A stretch of DNA of 16,236 nt from Neisseriaceae bacterium (GTDB lineage: Bacteria > Pseudomonadota > Gammaproteobacteria > Burkholderiales > UBA11063). Numbering within the stretch: position 1 is the first letter of the stretch; each line of letters begins with the position of its first letter. The notes beneath the pieces were generated by a model. It did not search any database and was not told the DNA's origin. It was given only the letters and a program-made list of their open reading frames with translations. This document shows positions 1 through 8,643 of the stretch, piece after piece. The stretch spans positions 1 to 16,236 of the forward strand of contig DAHXMX010000009.1 of the NCBI GenBank assembly GCA_027371515.1, given 5' to 3'. Position numbers and translations under genes: made by a program.

Positions 1-291
1 GATCCTCATTATGGGTTTTCACCACCAGTTAGAATAGGATTTCGTTATTTAAATGGTGAATTATATTATGTATCGTGGCCGGTATTAAATCGCGTACCAT
101 CAACTGTGCCATCGATTTATTTATTGTTAAATGGAATTAATCAATTTAAAATAGAGTATTTTTACCTAGATCGAGTTTGGCGAGATACTTACCCTATGGA
201 TAATAGTAGTTATACTAAACTTCCAATTGGAGTTAGATTATATATCAAGTTAGATACTGGTGAAGAGGTAACTAGACAGTGGGCACTATGA
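1..291 (+). CDS. gspJ: Type II secretion minor pseudopilin GspJ, 3' part
   Basis: This is the C-terminal 96 residues of GspJ; the start lies left of the window and the frame is open from base 1. GspJ is a minor pseudopilin that, with GspI and GspK, forms the tip of the type II secretion pseudopilus in the periplasm. The visible part has the family's C-terminal beta-sheet pattern: a segment with FRYLNGELYYVSWP, then FYLDRVWRDTYP, then LPIGVRLYIKLDTGEE near the end. The prepilin N-terminus is not visible, so the call rests on this pattern and on position directly before gspK. The stop codon TGA (289-291) overlaps the chosen gspK start as ATGA. An internal GTG at 106 is not a credible start because the family pattern runs upstream of it. 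Confidence 0.85.
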   Translation, partial: DPHYGFSPPVRIGFRYLNGELYYVSWPVLNRVPSTVPSIYLLLNGINQFKIEYFYLDRVWRDTYPMDNSSYTKLPIGVRLYIKLDTGEEVTRQWAL

Positions 292-1316
292 ATAATAAGA
301 TGAATAAAGGTGCAGCCTTAATCACGGTATTGATTATAGTTTTTATTGTGATGTCTATTATTACTAATTTAACAGTCAAAAATTATCGTATTATTCGTCG
401 TTTGACAAATCAAAAAATTCTAGAGCAATGTTTTAGTGTCTTAAATCTTGCGGTTAATTTTGGACGCGCAGGATTAGCTACAAGCGCTTCAACATCTGAT
501 ATAGATACGTTAAATGATATTTGGGCGCAGCCTATTCCTAGAACTTTGATTGTTAATGATATTGAGATGAGTGGATATTTGATTGATGAACAAGGAAAGT
601 TTAATATTAATGATATGGTGAGTAATGGTCAAATTAATATGAATGTGGTAGCACAATTTGAACAATTGCTAACTTATTTGAATATTCCAAATGTATTGGC
701 ATTGAATATTGCTAATTATATGGCATCTCCTAAGTATGTACAAGGTATTGCTACAGAATATACTTCTGGTAGCCCTGCGTATACTCCATCTGGTAGACCA
801 TTAGTAGATTTATCTGAATTACAATTAGTTAAGGGGATGCAGCCAGATTGGGTTTTTAAATTATCAGATTATGTGACTGTAGTTCCACAGTCTATTGATG
901 GGCTAATAAATGATCAAAATGAAAGTGCTAATGTAAATACTAATCCAAATATAAATCCTCCTAAGGGGTTTGGTACTGTGCCAGTGAATATAAATACAGC
1001 TCCGGCGCAGGTAATTGCTGCTAAAAGTGGACTACCATTAACTATGGCACAGCGAATAGCTACTATTCGTAAGAATACACCATTTAAAACCCAACAAGAT
1101 ATAACAAATTTTTTAACCAGTAATGGTATAATCATTTCCCAAGGAGGAAATGGTTCTAATGATATTCATCTTGAGACTTTGACCACAAAATCTAGTTATT
1201 TTATGGTGCATGCAATGGTAGATAAAGGTGAATATGAGTTTAAATGGGTGGCGTTTTTATATCGTCCGAACAGAAGTGGTCAATGGCCTCAAATTTTATG
1301 GCAACATCCAGAATGA
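288..1316 (+). CDS. gspK: Type II secretion minor pseudopilin GspK
   Basis: GspK is the largest minor pseudopilin and caps the pseudopilus tip. I use ATG 288 (342 residues), which gives an ATGA overlap with gspJ; a GTG at 279 and an ATG at 300 are alternatives. The N-terminus has a short basic leader ending in Gly8, then a hydrophobic helix from Ala9 (AALITVLIIVFIVMS). This is a prepilin-peptidase site with no Glu at +5, and absence of that Glu is characteristic of GspK. Family landmarks follow: LIDEQGKFNINDMV near residues 98-111, and the helix-hairpin-helix-like NINTAPA at 234-240, leading into PFKTQQDITNFL. Full length. It would be processed by prepilin peptidase (GspO) and inserted in the inner membrane before assembly. 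Its TGA overlaps the gspL ATG. Product certain; exact start less so. Confidence 0.93.
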   Translation: MNNKMNKGAALITVLIIVFIVMSIITNLTVKNYRIIRRLTNQKILEQCFSVLNLAVNFGRAGLATSASTSDIDTLNDIWAQPIPRTLIVNDIEMSGYLIDEQGKFNINDMVSNGQINMNVVAQFEQLLTYLNIPNVLALNIANYMASPKYVQGIATEYTSGSPAYTPSGRPLVDLSELQLVKGMQPDWVFKLSDYVTVVPQSIDGLINDQNESANVNTNPNINPPKGFGTVPVNINTAPAQVIAAKSGLPLTMAQRIATIRKNTPFKTQQDITNFLTSNGIIISQGGNGSNDIHLETLTTKSSYFMVHAMVDKGEYEFKWVAFLYRPNRSGQWPQILWQHPE

Positions 1317-2587
1317 AAAATATACGTTTATTTATTAATAATGATTTACAACAGCCAGTTAATTGGGTACAAATGAATGCTGATGGCAAAGAAGAGCATG
1401 GGACATCTGAGCTTAGTGAATTAAGTAATTTGGAGGGTGCTGTTTTTGAAATATATCTTTCGCCTGATTGTTGTACTATTATCAAAACGTCTGTAGAAGG
1501 GATTAGCACAAAGCGTTTAACGGAAGAATTATTACTTGGGTTGATTGAAGAAAATTTAGTTGATGAAATTGATGATGTAAAAGCCGTTATGCTTCGTACT
1601 GAGGATAATGCTGCTTATGTGGCAGTATTTAATAAAGAGTTCTATAATGAATTAGCTAACTATGTGTTACACGCTAACGTTAAGTTTATTCAATCTTTTG
1701 TGTATACTACTAATTACCAAGAAGATGCTTGGACTGTATACTTAAGTTCAGATACAAAATTTTTGCGTACATCATTATATGAATTTTTTGTTTTAGATGA
1801 TGAAAAACCACTTTCCTTATTATTAACTGAGATGTTATCTGGTGACAATAAGCCACAATCATTATTAGTGTATGCTGATGATGAAACATATAAGCATTTA
1901 AATACATTTGGACAAACTTATGGAATCAATTTAACTCGTATCAATGACAAATTTGATTATAGCACTTTGGTGTGGAATTTTTATAAACAAAAAACGACTC
2001 GCTTTAAACTTAAATTAAATAATAATGCAAGGTTTCATTTTTTAAAATTATTAAATAGTTTTAAGTATATTGCAATTGCTTTGATTGGTTTTTGGTTAAT
2101 GAGTATAACGTTATTAAATATTAATATTTATCGGTTAATTAGTCAAATTAAGAGTAATGTAAAAGGCATTGTTAATATAAAAGATATTAATCAATCATCA
2201 GTGATTGAGACAACTCAAAAATTAATTACTTTACTTCATAAACGTGGTATGTATGCTGATAATGATGCGATGATATTGTTTAAAGATTTTTTAGAAGTTG
2301 TATCAACTGTATCTACAAATGATATCAAGCAAATTATGTATCAAAGTAATACATTAAAGATTGTATTGGGTAGTGATGTTGATATTAGTCAACTAAAGAG
2401 TTATACTGATATTTTATTGACAAAACGTGTTGTGATGACAATTAAAGATTATAAGACATATTATAATGATAATAAACTGTTAAATAAAGGTAATAACTCA
2501 GCTGTTGATTCTGATGATAAAAATGATATGATTTCCGATGCGCAATGGGTAGTTATTCTTAAGCCGCTTGCCTTTAGCAGTAATTAA
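1313..2587 (+). CDS. gspL: Type II secretion inner-membrane platform protein GspL
   Basis: GspL links the cytoplasmic ATPase GspE to the inner-membrane platform and pairs with GspM. The chosen ATG 1313 overlaps the gspK stop as ATGA and gives 424 residues, normal for the family. A longer frame from 1244 lies inside gspK and is unlikely. Layout: a cytoplasmic actin-like-fold region at about 1-245, a basic stretch, one transmembrane helix at about 252-274 (YIAIALIGFWLMSITLL), then a periplasmic coiled part and a C-terminal ferredoxin-like region containing DIKQIMYQSNTLKIVLG. Sequence identity to known GspL is low by eye, as usual for this family, so the call rests on architecture and on position between gspK and gspM. 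No good ribosome binding site is seen, and coupling to gspK is likely. The last residues after KDYKTYYNDN are polar and poorly conserved. Confidence 0.88.
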   Translation: MKNIRLFINNDLQQPVNWVQMNADGKEEHGTSELSELSNLEGAVFEIYLSPDCCTIIKTSVEGISTKRLTEELLLGLIEENLVDEIDDVKAVMLRTEDNAAYVAVFNKEFYNELANYVLHANVKFIQSFVYTTNYQEDAWTVYLSSDTKFLRTSLYEFFVLDDEKPLSLLLTEMLSGDNKPQSLLVYADDETYKHLNTFGQTYGINLTRINDKFDYSTLVWNFYKQKTTRFKLKLNNNARFHFLKLLNSFKYIAIALIGFWLMSITLLNINIYRLISQIKSNVKGIVNIKDINQSSVIETTQKLITLLHKRGMYADNDAMILFKDFLEVVSTVSTNDIKQIMYQSNTLKIVLGSDVDISQLKSYTDILLTKRVVMTIKDYKTYYNDNKLLNKGNNSAVDSDDKNDMISDAQWVVILKPLAFSSN

Positions 2588-2601
2588 AGAAAGCTTAATT
2601 A

Positions 2602-3156
2602 ATGAAACAAAAACTTACAGATTTAGCAACTGATTTTAAAAATAGATTTCAGCCACAAATTGATCAATTAATATTAAGATTGCAACCAATTAGTGATTAT
2701 TGGAAACGTCAAACTGAGCGTGATCAGCAGATTTTGATTGTTGTGGGGGTTTTGATTATATTGATGTGTATGGCATATGTGGTATCTGGTGCTATTCAAT
2801 ATAGAAATGATTTACAGCAAAAGGTGGTACTTTATGAGCGATATAAAATTTACTCTGAAATATATGCACGTCAATATAAAGATTTAACTCACATAACGCC
2901 TAACGATTTCAGTACAGTTAGCTCTGAGCGTATTAAAAATGATGCAAAAACTGTGTTAGGAATTAAAAATACTACTGTATTATTATCTGATGGTACATTA
3001 ACTATTAAGGCTGATAATGTTAAATTTGAAGTACTTATGGAATTTTTGGATCAATTGCGCAAAAGTTATGGTTTATTTCCTAATTCTTTAAAAATAACAA
3101 GAGTGATATCTGGATATGTTAGTTTTAATGTTGTTTTTAATAATGTGGAACAGTGA
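2602..3156 (+). CDS. gspM: Type II secretion inner-membrane protein GspM
   Basis: GspM is a small bitopic inner-membrane protein that stabilises GspL and shares its periplasmic ferredoxin-like fold. The 184-residue length fits. A cytoplasmic N-terminal tail contains the family-like DYWKRQTERDQQ, followed by one transmembrane helix at about 43-63 (QILIVVGVLIILMCMAYVV). A predicted coiled stretch comes next, then the periplasmic domain ending in SLKITRVISGYVSFNVVF. The ATG at 2602 is preceded by a purine-rich AAAGAAAG (2586-2593) at a plausible ribosome-binding distance. It lies 14 bp after gspL. The TGA stop (3154-3156) shares its last base with the gspN ATG. Identity is supported by architecture and gene order more than by motifs. 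Confidence 0.87.
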   Translation: MKQKLTDLATDFKNRFQPQIDQLILRLQPISDYWKRQTERDQQILIVVGVLIILMCMAYVVSGAIQYRNDLQQKVVLYERYKIYSEIYARQYKDLTHITPNDFSTVSSERIKNDAKTVLGIKNTTVLLSDGTLTIKADNVKFEVLMEFLDQLRKSYGLFPNSLKITRVISGYVSFNVVFNNVEQ

Positions 3157-3896
3157 TGAAACAGTTTTTACTTAAGAAAAAAAAGTTCTTTTATATATTT
3201 ACATTTATTTTAGTATTTATATATACAGTAGTAAATAATATTCCAAGTTGGGTATTGGCTGATTTGATTGAAAAATATTCACAAAAACATTTAAAACTTT
3301 ATAATACAGATGGAACTTTGTGGCGTGGTAGTGGATTATTAGTTGCTATGGATACTAAACAACAAATGCGTTCATCTCCAGTTTTATACCTTGATTGGCA
3401 TTTATCGATGGGGCTTAAGAGGTTTATTCAAATACGTTTTTTAGTGGGCAAAAAACAAATAGCTGAGATTTATCTTAATAAAGATGGTGTTAATGTGGAT
3501 AATCTTGAAGTGTCATTATCTATTTCGCAAGTGTCGCAATTAGTTGATGTAATTCATAATTTAGGTATTTCAGGTAACTTAAAAGTTACTGCGAAACACA
3601 TATTACTGGCTAAAGCTAATCAAGGTGAGGTTAATGTACAAATTGATAATGTTTCTTCGACCATATCACGAGTTAATCCACTAGGTAATTATAATATGAA
3701 TGTTGTATTAAATACCGGTGATATAACAATGCATTCAAGTAGCGATTCTGTTTTAAATGTTAGTGGAACTGGTAATTTTAATGGTTTGACTTTAGATGCC
3801 AAGGTGCGTGATGATAAAAAGGATGATATGTTACAATTAATGACAGCAATTGGTAAACCTATGCCTGATGGCTCATATAAATTAAAAATCTTTTAG
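3156..3896 (+). CDS. gspN: Type II secretion protein GspN
   Basis: GspN is an accessory type II secretion protein found in some beta- and gammaproteobacteria and missing from others; its exact role is not settled. The start is ATG 3156 (246 residues), reached from the gspM stop by a TGATG overlap; GTG 3153 is one codon upstream. A GGAA at 3147-3150 could serve as ribosome binding site. The protein has a basic N-terminus, a single membrane anchor at about 11-29 (FFYIFTFILVFIYTVV), and the family signature GTLWRGSG at residues 53-60. A beta-rich periplasmic part follows, ending at GKPMPDGSYKLKIF. It closes the secretion part of the operon; no gspO or gspC follows. The downstream gene starts one base after its stop. 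Confidence 0.87.
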   Translation: MKQFLLKKKKFFYIFTFILVFIYTVVNNIPSWVLADLIEKYSQKHLKLYNTDGTLWRGSGLLVAMDTKQQMRSSPVLYLDWHLSMGLKRFIQIRFLVGKKQIAEIYLNKDGVNVDNLEVSLSISQVSQLVDVIHNLGISGNLKVTAKHILLAKANQGEVNVQIDNVSSTISRVNPLGNYNMNVVLNTGDITMHSSSDSVLNVSGTGNFNGLTLDAKVRDDKKDDMLQLMTAIGKPMPDGSYKLKIF

Positions 3897-3897
3897 T

Positions 3898-4641
3898 ATG
3901 AGTAGCACTTATATTTTTGGTATTCATCCTGTAGCTACTCAGTTAAAAGCGTTATCTGATAATGTTGAAGTATTATATTTAAGCAATCAACGTCATGATG
4001 CTAAAATTAAGTTTATTGAAGAAATGGCGCGCAATAATCAAATAGTACTACAAGTTGTTGATAACCAATATTTAGATAAAATAACTGGTCATAAAAACCA
4101 TCAAGGGGTAGCCGCTAAAGTTAATATGAATCGTATGGTTGATTTAAAACAGCAGTTACAGCAATTAGATGGTGTTAGTAATATTACTTTTTTGGCTTTA
4201 GATGGAATTACTGACCCACAAAATTTAGGAGCTATTTTACGCACTGCTGAATGTTTTGGTGTGAATTTGGTTATATTGCCGAAAAACAATTCAGCTAATA
4301 TTGATAATGCTGTTGTTATGAAGACAGCTAGCGGTGCATTGAATTTCTTAAATATCGCGCTTGTTAATAATCTAACTCAAGCAATCGAGTTATGCAAAGA
4401 GTATGGGTTTTGGGTTGCCGGTACTAGTTTAAGTCAGAATTCTATTAGTTTAGATAAATTTGAAGTAACACCACGTTTATTGTGGATTATGGGTAGTGAA
4501 GGTAATGGGCTTAAACGCTTGGTAGCTGAGCATTGTGATTATTTGGTAACTATTCCGATGATAGGTAAGACTCAATCACTTAATGTATCAGTTGCAACAG
4601 GTGTTGTTTTGTCATATACTAATATGTTTAGAAATAGGTAA
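3898..4641 (+). CDS. rlmB: 23S rRNA (guanosine-2'-O)-methyltransferase RlmB (SpoU/TrmH family)
   Basis: RlmB 2'-O-methylates guanosine 2251 (E. coli numbering) in the 23S rRNA P-loop using S-adenosylmethionine. At 247 residues it is normal length. The N-terminal substrate-binding domain opens with YIFGIHPVATQL and contains the KNHQGVAA segment. The SPOUT knot domain has all three family motifs: DPQNLGAILRTAECFG (Asn109, Arg115), LLWIMGSEGNGL (Glu201) and PMIGKTQSLNVSVA (Asn229). These residues align with conserved catalytic or SAM-site positions of the family. The ATG is one base beyond the gspN stop with no clear ribosome binding site, so translation may depend on gspN. In many proteobacteria rlmB directly follows rnr; here rnr lies downstream, beyond tyrS and folD. 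Other SpoU enzymes such as TrmH are less likely given the N-terminal domain. Confidence 0.94.
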   Translation: MSSTYIFGIHPVATQLKALSDNVEVLYLSNQRHDAKIKFIEEMARNNQIVLQVVDNQYLDKITGHKNHQGVAAKVNMNRMVDLKQQLQQLDGVSNITFLALDGITDPQNLGAILRTAECFGVNLVILPKNNSANIDNAVVMKTASGALNFLNIALVNNLTQAIELCKEYGFWVAGTSLSQNSISLDKFEVTPRLLWIMGSEGNGLKRLVAEHCDYLVTIPMIGKTQSLNVSVATGVVLSYTNMFRNR

Positions 4642-4647
4642 TTATAA

Positions 4648-5856
4648 ATGTTAGATATACAACAGCAATTGGATATTATTCAAAAAGGTGTGGCGGAAAT
4701 TCTGCCACAAAATGGTTTATTAGATAAATTAAAACAAAATCGACCATTAAGGGTTAAGGCTGGATTTGATCCTACTGCGCCGGATTTACATTTTGGTCAT
4801 GTGGTTTTATTAACTAAAATGCGGCAATTACAGGATTTAGGTCATGAGATATTTTTTTTGATTGGTGATTTTACTAGTTTAATTGGCGATCCAACTGGTA
4901 AAAATGCAACTCGTCCGCCATTAACAGAAGAACAGATTAAACAAAATGCCGAAACTTATGCTCAGCAGGTGTTTAAGATTTTAGATCCGGATAAAACTAA
5001 AATTTGTTTTAATTCATTATGGTTAAATAAACTTGGGGCAAGTGGTATGTTACAGTTGGCTTCTTGTCAGACTGTAGCGCGTATGCTCGAAAGAGATGAT
5101 TTTGCAAAAAGATTTAATGAAAATCGTCCGATTGCAATTCATGAATTTATGTATCCATTATTGCAAGGATATGACTCAGTTATGATGAATTGTGATATTG
5201 AGTTAGGCGGTACTGATCAAAAATTTAATTTATTAATGGGGCGTGAATTACAAAAACACTATCAACAGCCTGAACAGACTATTATTATGATGCCGTTGCT
5301 TGAGGGTTTAGATGGAGTTAATAAAATGTCTAAGTCTTTGGGTAATTACATTGGCGTGAGTGATTTACCTAATGAAATGTTTGGTAAGATAATGTCTATA
5401 TCAGACGAATTAATGTGGCGTTATTATGATTTATTATCGTTAAAATCTCCAACTGAGATTTTGAATTTGAAGCACGATATGCATAATGGACGAAATCCAC
5501 GTGATATTAAAGTAATATTAGCACTTGAATTAGTAGAGCGTTTTTATAGTAAATTAGAAGCTGATAATGCGCTTTCTGATTTTGAGACTAGATTTAAAGA
5601 AAATAAAATACCTGATAATTTGCCAGAAATAAAGATTAGTGTAAATGATAATGATCAAATTGGGATTGTACAAGTAATTAAGCAGGTAGATTTTGTAAAA
5701 TCTTTATCGGAAGGTATGCGTATGATAGAGCAAGGCGCAGTTAAGATAGATGGCATTAAAGTTACTAACAAGCAGCTATCATTATCAGTTGGTACTACGT
5801 ATGTAATTCAAGTAGGAAAAAGAAAGTTTGCAAAAGTTGAAATCAATGAATCCTAA
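4648..5856 (+). CDS. tyrS: Tyrosyl-tRNA synthetase
   Basis: Class I aminoacyl-tRNA synthetase that activates tyrosine with ATP and charges tRNA-Tyr in the cytoplasm. At 402 residues it is the TyrZ-like subtype found in many beta- and some gammaproteobacteria. The HIGH-type motif appears as HFGH at 48-51 within FDPTAPDLHFGH. IGDFTSLIGDPTGKN follows, then the tyrosine-pocket region HEFMYPLLQGYDS and GGTDQKFN, and KMSKS at 226-230. An S4 RNA-binding domain fills roughly residues 340-400 (EGMRMIEQGAVKIDG). All key motifs are intact. An AGG at 4636-4638 may be the ribosome binding site for ATG 4648, six bases after rlmB. The 3' end overlaps the start of folD by 11 bp. Confidence 0.96.
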   Translation: MLDIQQQLDIIQKGVAEILPQNGLLDKLKQNRPLRVKAGFDPTAPDLHFGHVVLLTKMRQLQDLGHEIFFLIGDFTSLIGDPTGKNATRPPLTEEQIKQNAETYAQQVFKILDPDKTKICFNSLWLNKLGASGMLQLASCQTVARMLERDDFAKRFNENRPIAIHEFMYPLLQGYDSVMMNCDIELGGTDQKFNLLMGRELQKHYQQPEQTIIMMPLLEGLDGVNKMSKSLGNYIGVSDLPNEMFGKIMSISDELMWRYYDLLSLKSPTEILNLKHDMHNGRNPRDIKVILALELVERFYSKLEADNALSDFETRFKENKIPDNLPEIKISVNDNDQIGIVQVIKQVDFVKSLSEGMRMIEQGAVKIDGIKVTNKQLSLSVGTTYVIQVGKRKFAKVEINES

Positions 5857-6694
5857 GTTAATTAATGGTAGGTTATTATCTGAGCAAATTTTAACTAACA
5901 TTAAAACTTATGTAAGTAATCTTATCGCTCGTCCACCATGTCTTGCGGTGGTATTAGTTGGTGAAGATCCGGCATCACATATTTATGTGCGCAATAAAAA
6001 ATATGCTTGTGCTAAAGTTGGGTTTAGATCTTTGGAATATAAATTAAGTAGTGAAATCGATCAAGATGAATTAATTGAGTTAATTAATCAGTTAAATGCC
6101 AATGATGATGTAGATGGAATATTAGTGCAATTACCGTTACCCAAGCATTTAGACAGTAAAATTATTATTAATACTATTTTACCTAATAAAGATGTTGATG
6201 GTTTTCATAAATATAATGTTGGCGCTTTAGCGGTTAATCAGCCTAATTTATGTCCATGTACACCACATGGAATAATTTATATGCTTGATAGTTTGAAAAT
6301 TAATTATCATGGTAAACATGCTGTTATTGTTGGAGCATCTAATATAGTTGGACGTCCAATGGCTTTAGAGTTATTAAATAGAGGTGCGACTGTTACTGTA
6401 TGTAATAGCAAGACTGTAAATTTAGCCAAGAAATGTCGCGAGGCAGATATTTTAGTTGCTGCTATTGGTAAGCCTAGATATATAACAGTAGATTATATTA
6501 AGCCGCAAAGTATTGTAATTGATGTAGGCATAAATCGTTTAAGCGATGATGTATTGTGTGGTGATGTTGATTTTGAAAATGTTATTGATTTGGTATCTTA
6601 TATAACTCCTGTACCAAATGGTGTTGGACCAATGACAATTGCAATGTTGATGGAAAATACATTACATTGTTATAAATTGAAAAATAGGATATAG
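5846..6694 (+). CDS. folD: Bifunctional methylenetetrahydrofolate dehydrogenase / methenyltetrahydrofolate cyclohydrolase
   Basis: FolD oxidises 5,10-methylene-THF to methenyl-THF with NADP and hydrolyses that to 10-formyl-THF for purine and formyl-Met synthesis. The start is ATG 5846 (282 residues), inside the tyrS 3' end; a TTG at 5828 would only add six residues. Visible motifs are GEDPASHIYVRNK with the family's catalytic Tyr47 and Lys51, DDVDGILVQLPLP, PNKDVDGFHKYNVG, the Rossmann nucleotide site VIVGASNIVGRPM, IDVGINRL and DVDFENV. The C-terminal signature reads PNGVGPMT rather than the usual PGGVGPMT, with Asn258 replacing a Gly. The enzyme otherwise looks complete. It sits in a chain with tyrS upstream (overlap) and rnr downstream (5-bp gap). 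Confidence 0.96.
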   Translation: MNPKLINGRLLSEQILTNIKTYVSNLIARPPCLAVVLVGEDPASHIYVRNKKYACAKVGFRSLEYKLSSEIDQDELIELINQLNANDDVDGILVQLPLPKHLDSKIIINTILPNKDVDGFHKYNVGALAVNQPNLCPCTPHGIIYMLDSLKINYHGKHAVIVGASNIVGRPMALELLNRGATVTVCNSKTVNLAKKCREADILVAAIGKPRYITVDYIKPQSIVIDVGINRLSDDVLCGDVDFENVIDLVSYITPVPNGVGPMTIAMLMENTLHCYKLKNRI

Positions 6695-6699
6695 AAAAT

Positions 6700-8637
6700 A
6701 TGCATAATACTACAACAATAACTACATATCACTGTATTTATCATAAAAAATATGATGGTATGGGTGGGATTGCTATTGATAAAGATACTAAATTAAAAAT
6801 TTATATCGATGAGTCCAATGAATTTTTTGCGCTACATTTAGATGAAGTAACTGTTGAAGTAGATAATAATTTTAATAACTTAGAGCAAATTACAGGTAGA
6901 ATAGTTAATATTGATAAACATAATACAAAGCAATTATCAGGATATATTCAAAGATATAAGAATGAATTTTTCTTAAAAGTAGTTACGGCACGTTTTGGTG
7001 ATTATTTGGTAAAAATATTACAGCCACCTACTGATTATAATCGTGAAAGCCTTTATGATGTTGAGATATTAAATTATCCGGATGTTAATCGCAATTTTTT
7101 TGAAGTAAAGCTTAACAATGAGGTTGGTACAATAGCAAAAACGGAGCAAAGCGCTATTGAGTATATGGAACAATTGATTACCAATAGTAATTTACCAGTT
7201 GATTTTTCTAGCAAAACTATACATGAAGCTAGTTTGTTACCTGAATTTGTTGAAGAAAAAGATATAAATAAATCATGGCGTGTAGATTTGCGTGATTTTG
7301 ATTTTGTTACTATCGATGGAGAAGATGCAAAAGATTTTGATGATGCGGTATATTGTAAATTAATAAATGGGGTATATCATTTATATGTCGCAATTGCTGA
7401 TGTGGCGCATTATGTGCGGCATGATTCAAGTTTAGATCGAGATGCATATTTACGTGGAAATTCGGTATATTTTCCACAATTGGTAATTCCGATGCTACCG
7501 GAAAAACTTTCTAATGGATTATGTTCATTAAAGCCAGGTGTAAATAGATTAGTGATGTGTTGTGAAATGCAAATTAATCAAGATGGAATTGTGCAAGAAT
7601 ATAAAGTATATAACGCAGTAATAAATTCTAAAGCACGTTTAACATATAATCAAGTACAAAATTGGCTAGATGAATTAGTTGATACACCTCTTGAATTAAT
7701 GGAAAATATAAGTAATTTATACTTAGTTTATAAAGCTTTATCTAAAGAACGTGAAAAACGTGGGGCTATTAATTTTGAAACTATTGAGCCATATTTTGTT
7801 TTTGATGACAATAATCAAGTTAATCAAATAATTCCGCGTTATCGTCTTGATGCGCACAAATTAATTGAAGAGTGTATGTTGGTTGCTAATGTTTGTGTGG
7901 CTGATTTTTTAATAACCAATAAACATCCAGCATTGTTTAGAAACCATGATAAACCAACTGTAGAAAAATTTAATATATTAAAACAATATTTAAATTCACA
8001 TGCTATACATTTTGATGTTAAATATGATGACTTATCGCCACTACATTTGGCGCGGTTATTAGAGAGTCTACATCAACATCCACAATTTACAATCATTCAA
8101 CAAACTGTTTTACGGAGTATGCCATTAGCGGTTTATGATGCTGAATGTATCGGACATTTTGGTTTGAGTTATGATAAGTATTTGCATTTCACTTCACCGA
8201 TTCGTCGTTATCCAGATTTATTGGTGCATCGTGCAGTTAAAGCTGTGCTTAAAAATAATATTTATGAATTTAGTTATAATTTAGAAGTTGCTGGCGAGCA
8301 TTTGTCTTTTACTGAGCGCAGAAGTGAAGAGTTAGAGCGTAAACTTGATGCTTATTATAAATGTCAGTATGCAAAAAACCATATTCATAGTCAGTTTGAA
8401 GGTGTAGTAACATCGGTTGTGAGTTTTGGGTTATTTGTATATATCAAAGATTTACTGCTAGATGGATTGGTGCATGTCACACAATTAGCTGGAGATTATT
8501 ATACCTATAATGAAGATAAGCAAATATTAGTAGGTAAAAAAAATGGTGCAGTGTATAGCTTGGGTCAATCACTTAAAGTAGAAATATTTAATGTGGATAT
8601 GAATAAATTATTTATTGATTTAAAAATAGTTGAGTAA
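6700..8637 (+). CDS. rnr: 3'-5' exoribonuclease, RNase R type (short form)
   Basis: Processive 3'-5' exoribonuclease of the RNB (RNase II/R) family, degrading RNA to nucleoside 5'-monophosphates. At 645 residues it is RNase II-sized, but the sequence is RNase R-like. A cold-shock-type region holds KYDGMGGIAID near the start, and the RNB domain contains WRVDLRDFDFVTIDGEDAKDFDD. The four metal-binding aspartates correspond to Asp206, 212, 214 and 215. TSPIRRYPDLLVHR includes Arg502. An S1 domain runs from about 565 to the end (GVVTSVVSFGLFV, then LDGLVHVTQL), with the RNase R-like DYYTYNED. It lacks the N-terminal helix-turn-helix domain and the basic C-terminal tail of E. coli RNase R. AGGA at 6686-6689 is a plausible ribosome binding site. 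The gene is 5 bp after folD. RNase II (rnb) is the alternative name. Confidence 0.9.
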   Translation: MHNTTTITTYHCIYHKKYDGMGGIAIDKDTKLKIYIDESNEFFALHLDEVTVEVDNNFNNLEQITGRIVNIDKHNTKQLSGYIQRYKNEFFLKVVTARFGDYLVKILQPPTDYNRESLYDVEILNYPDVNRNFFEVKLNNEVGTIAKTEQSAIEYMEQLITNSNLPVDFSSKTIHEASLLPEFVEEKDINKSWRVDLRDFDFVTIDGEDAKDFDDAVYCKLINGVYHLYVAIADVAHYVRHDSSLDRDAYLRGNSVYFPQLVIPMLPEKLSNGLCSLKPGVNRLVMCCEMQINQDGIVQEYKVYNAVINSKARLTYNQVQNWLDELVDTPLELMENISNLYLVYKALSKEREKRGAINFETIEPYFVFDDNNQVNQIIPRYRLDAHKLIEECMLVANVCVADFLITNKHPALFRNHDKPTVEKFNILKQYLNSHAIHFDVKYDDLSPLHLARLLESLHQHPQFTIIQQTVLRSMPLAVYDAECIGHFGLSYDKYLHFTSPIRRYPDLLVHRAVKAVLKNNIYEFSYNLEVAGEHLSFTERRSEELERKLDAYYKCQYAKNHIHSQFEGVVTSVVSFGLFVYIKDLLLDGLVHVTQLAGDYYTYNEDKQILVGKKNGAVYSLGQSLKVEIFNVDMNKLFIDLKIVE

Positions 8638-8643
8638 TAATAT
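8615..8643 (+). promoter_or_regulatory. Possible sigma-70-like promoter before ppiD
   Basis: TTGATT (8615-8620) and TAATAT (8638-8643) lie 17 bases apart at the end of rnr, ahead of the only gap (49 bp) in the plus-strand run. Each hexamer matches consensus at four of six positions. In DNA this AT-rich such matches arise often by chance, so this is only a candidate for separate transcription of ppiD and the genes after it. Confidence 0.25.

Noticed and set aside
288..350. Missing Glu at position +5 of the GspK prepilin helix as a defect
   Set aside because: Absence of this Glu is normal for GspK and is a family trait, not a mutation.
914..1135. Minus-strand frame of 73 codons inside gspK
   Set aside because: It lies wholly antisense to a well-supported gene and shows no family pattern; same for minus-strand frames at 1240-1509, 1710-1907 and 4101-4289.
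1244..1312. Longer gspL start
   Set aside because: The extra 23 residues overlap gspK and do not resemble GspL N-termini; ATG 1313 fits the ATGA coupling seen at the previous junction.
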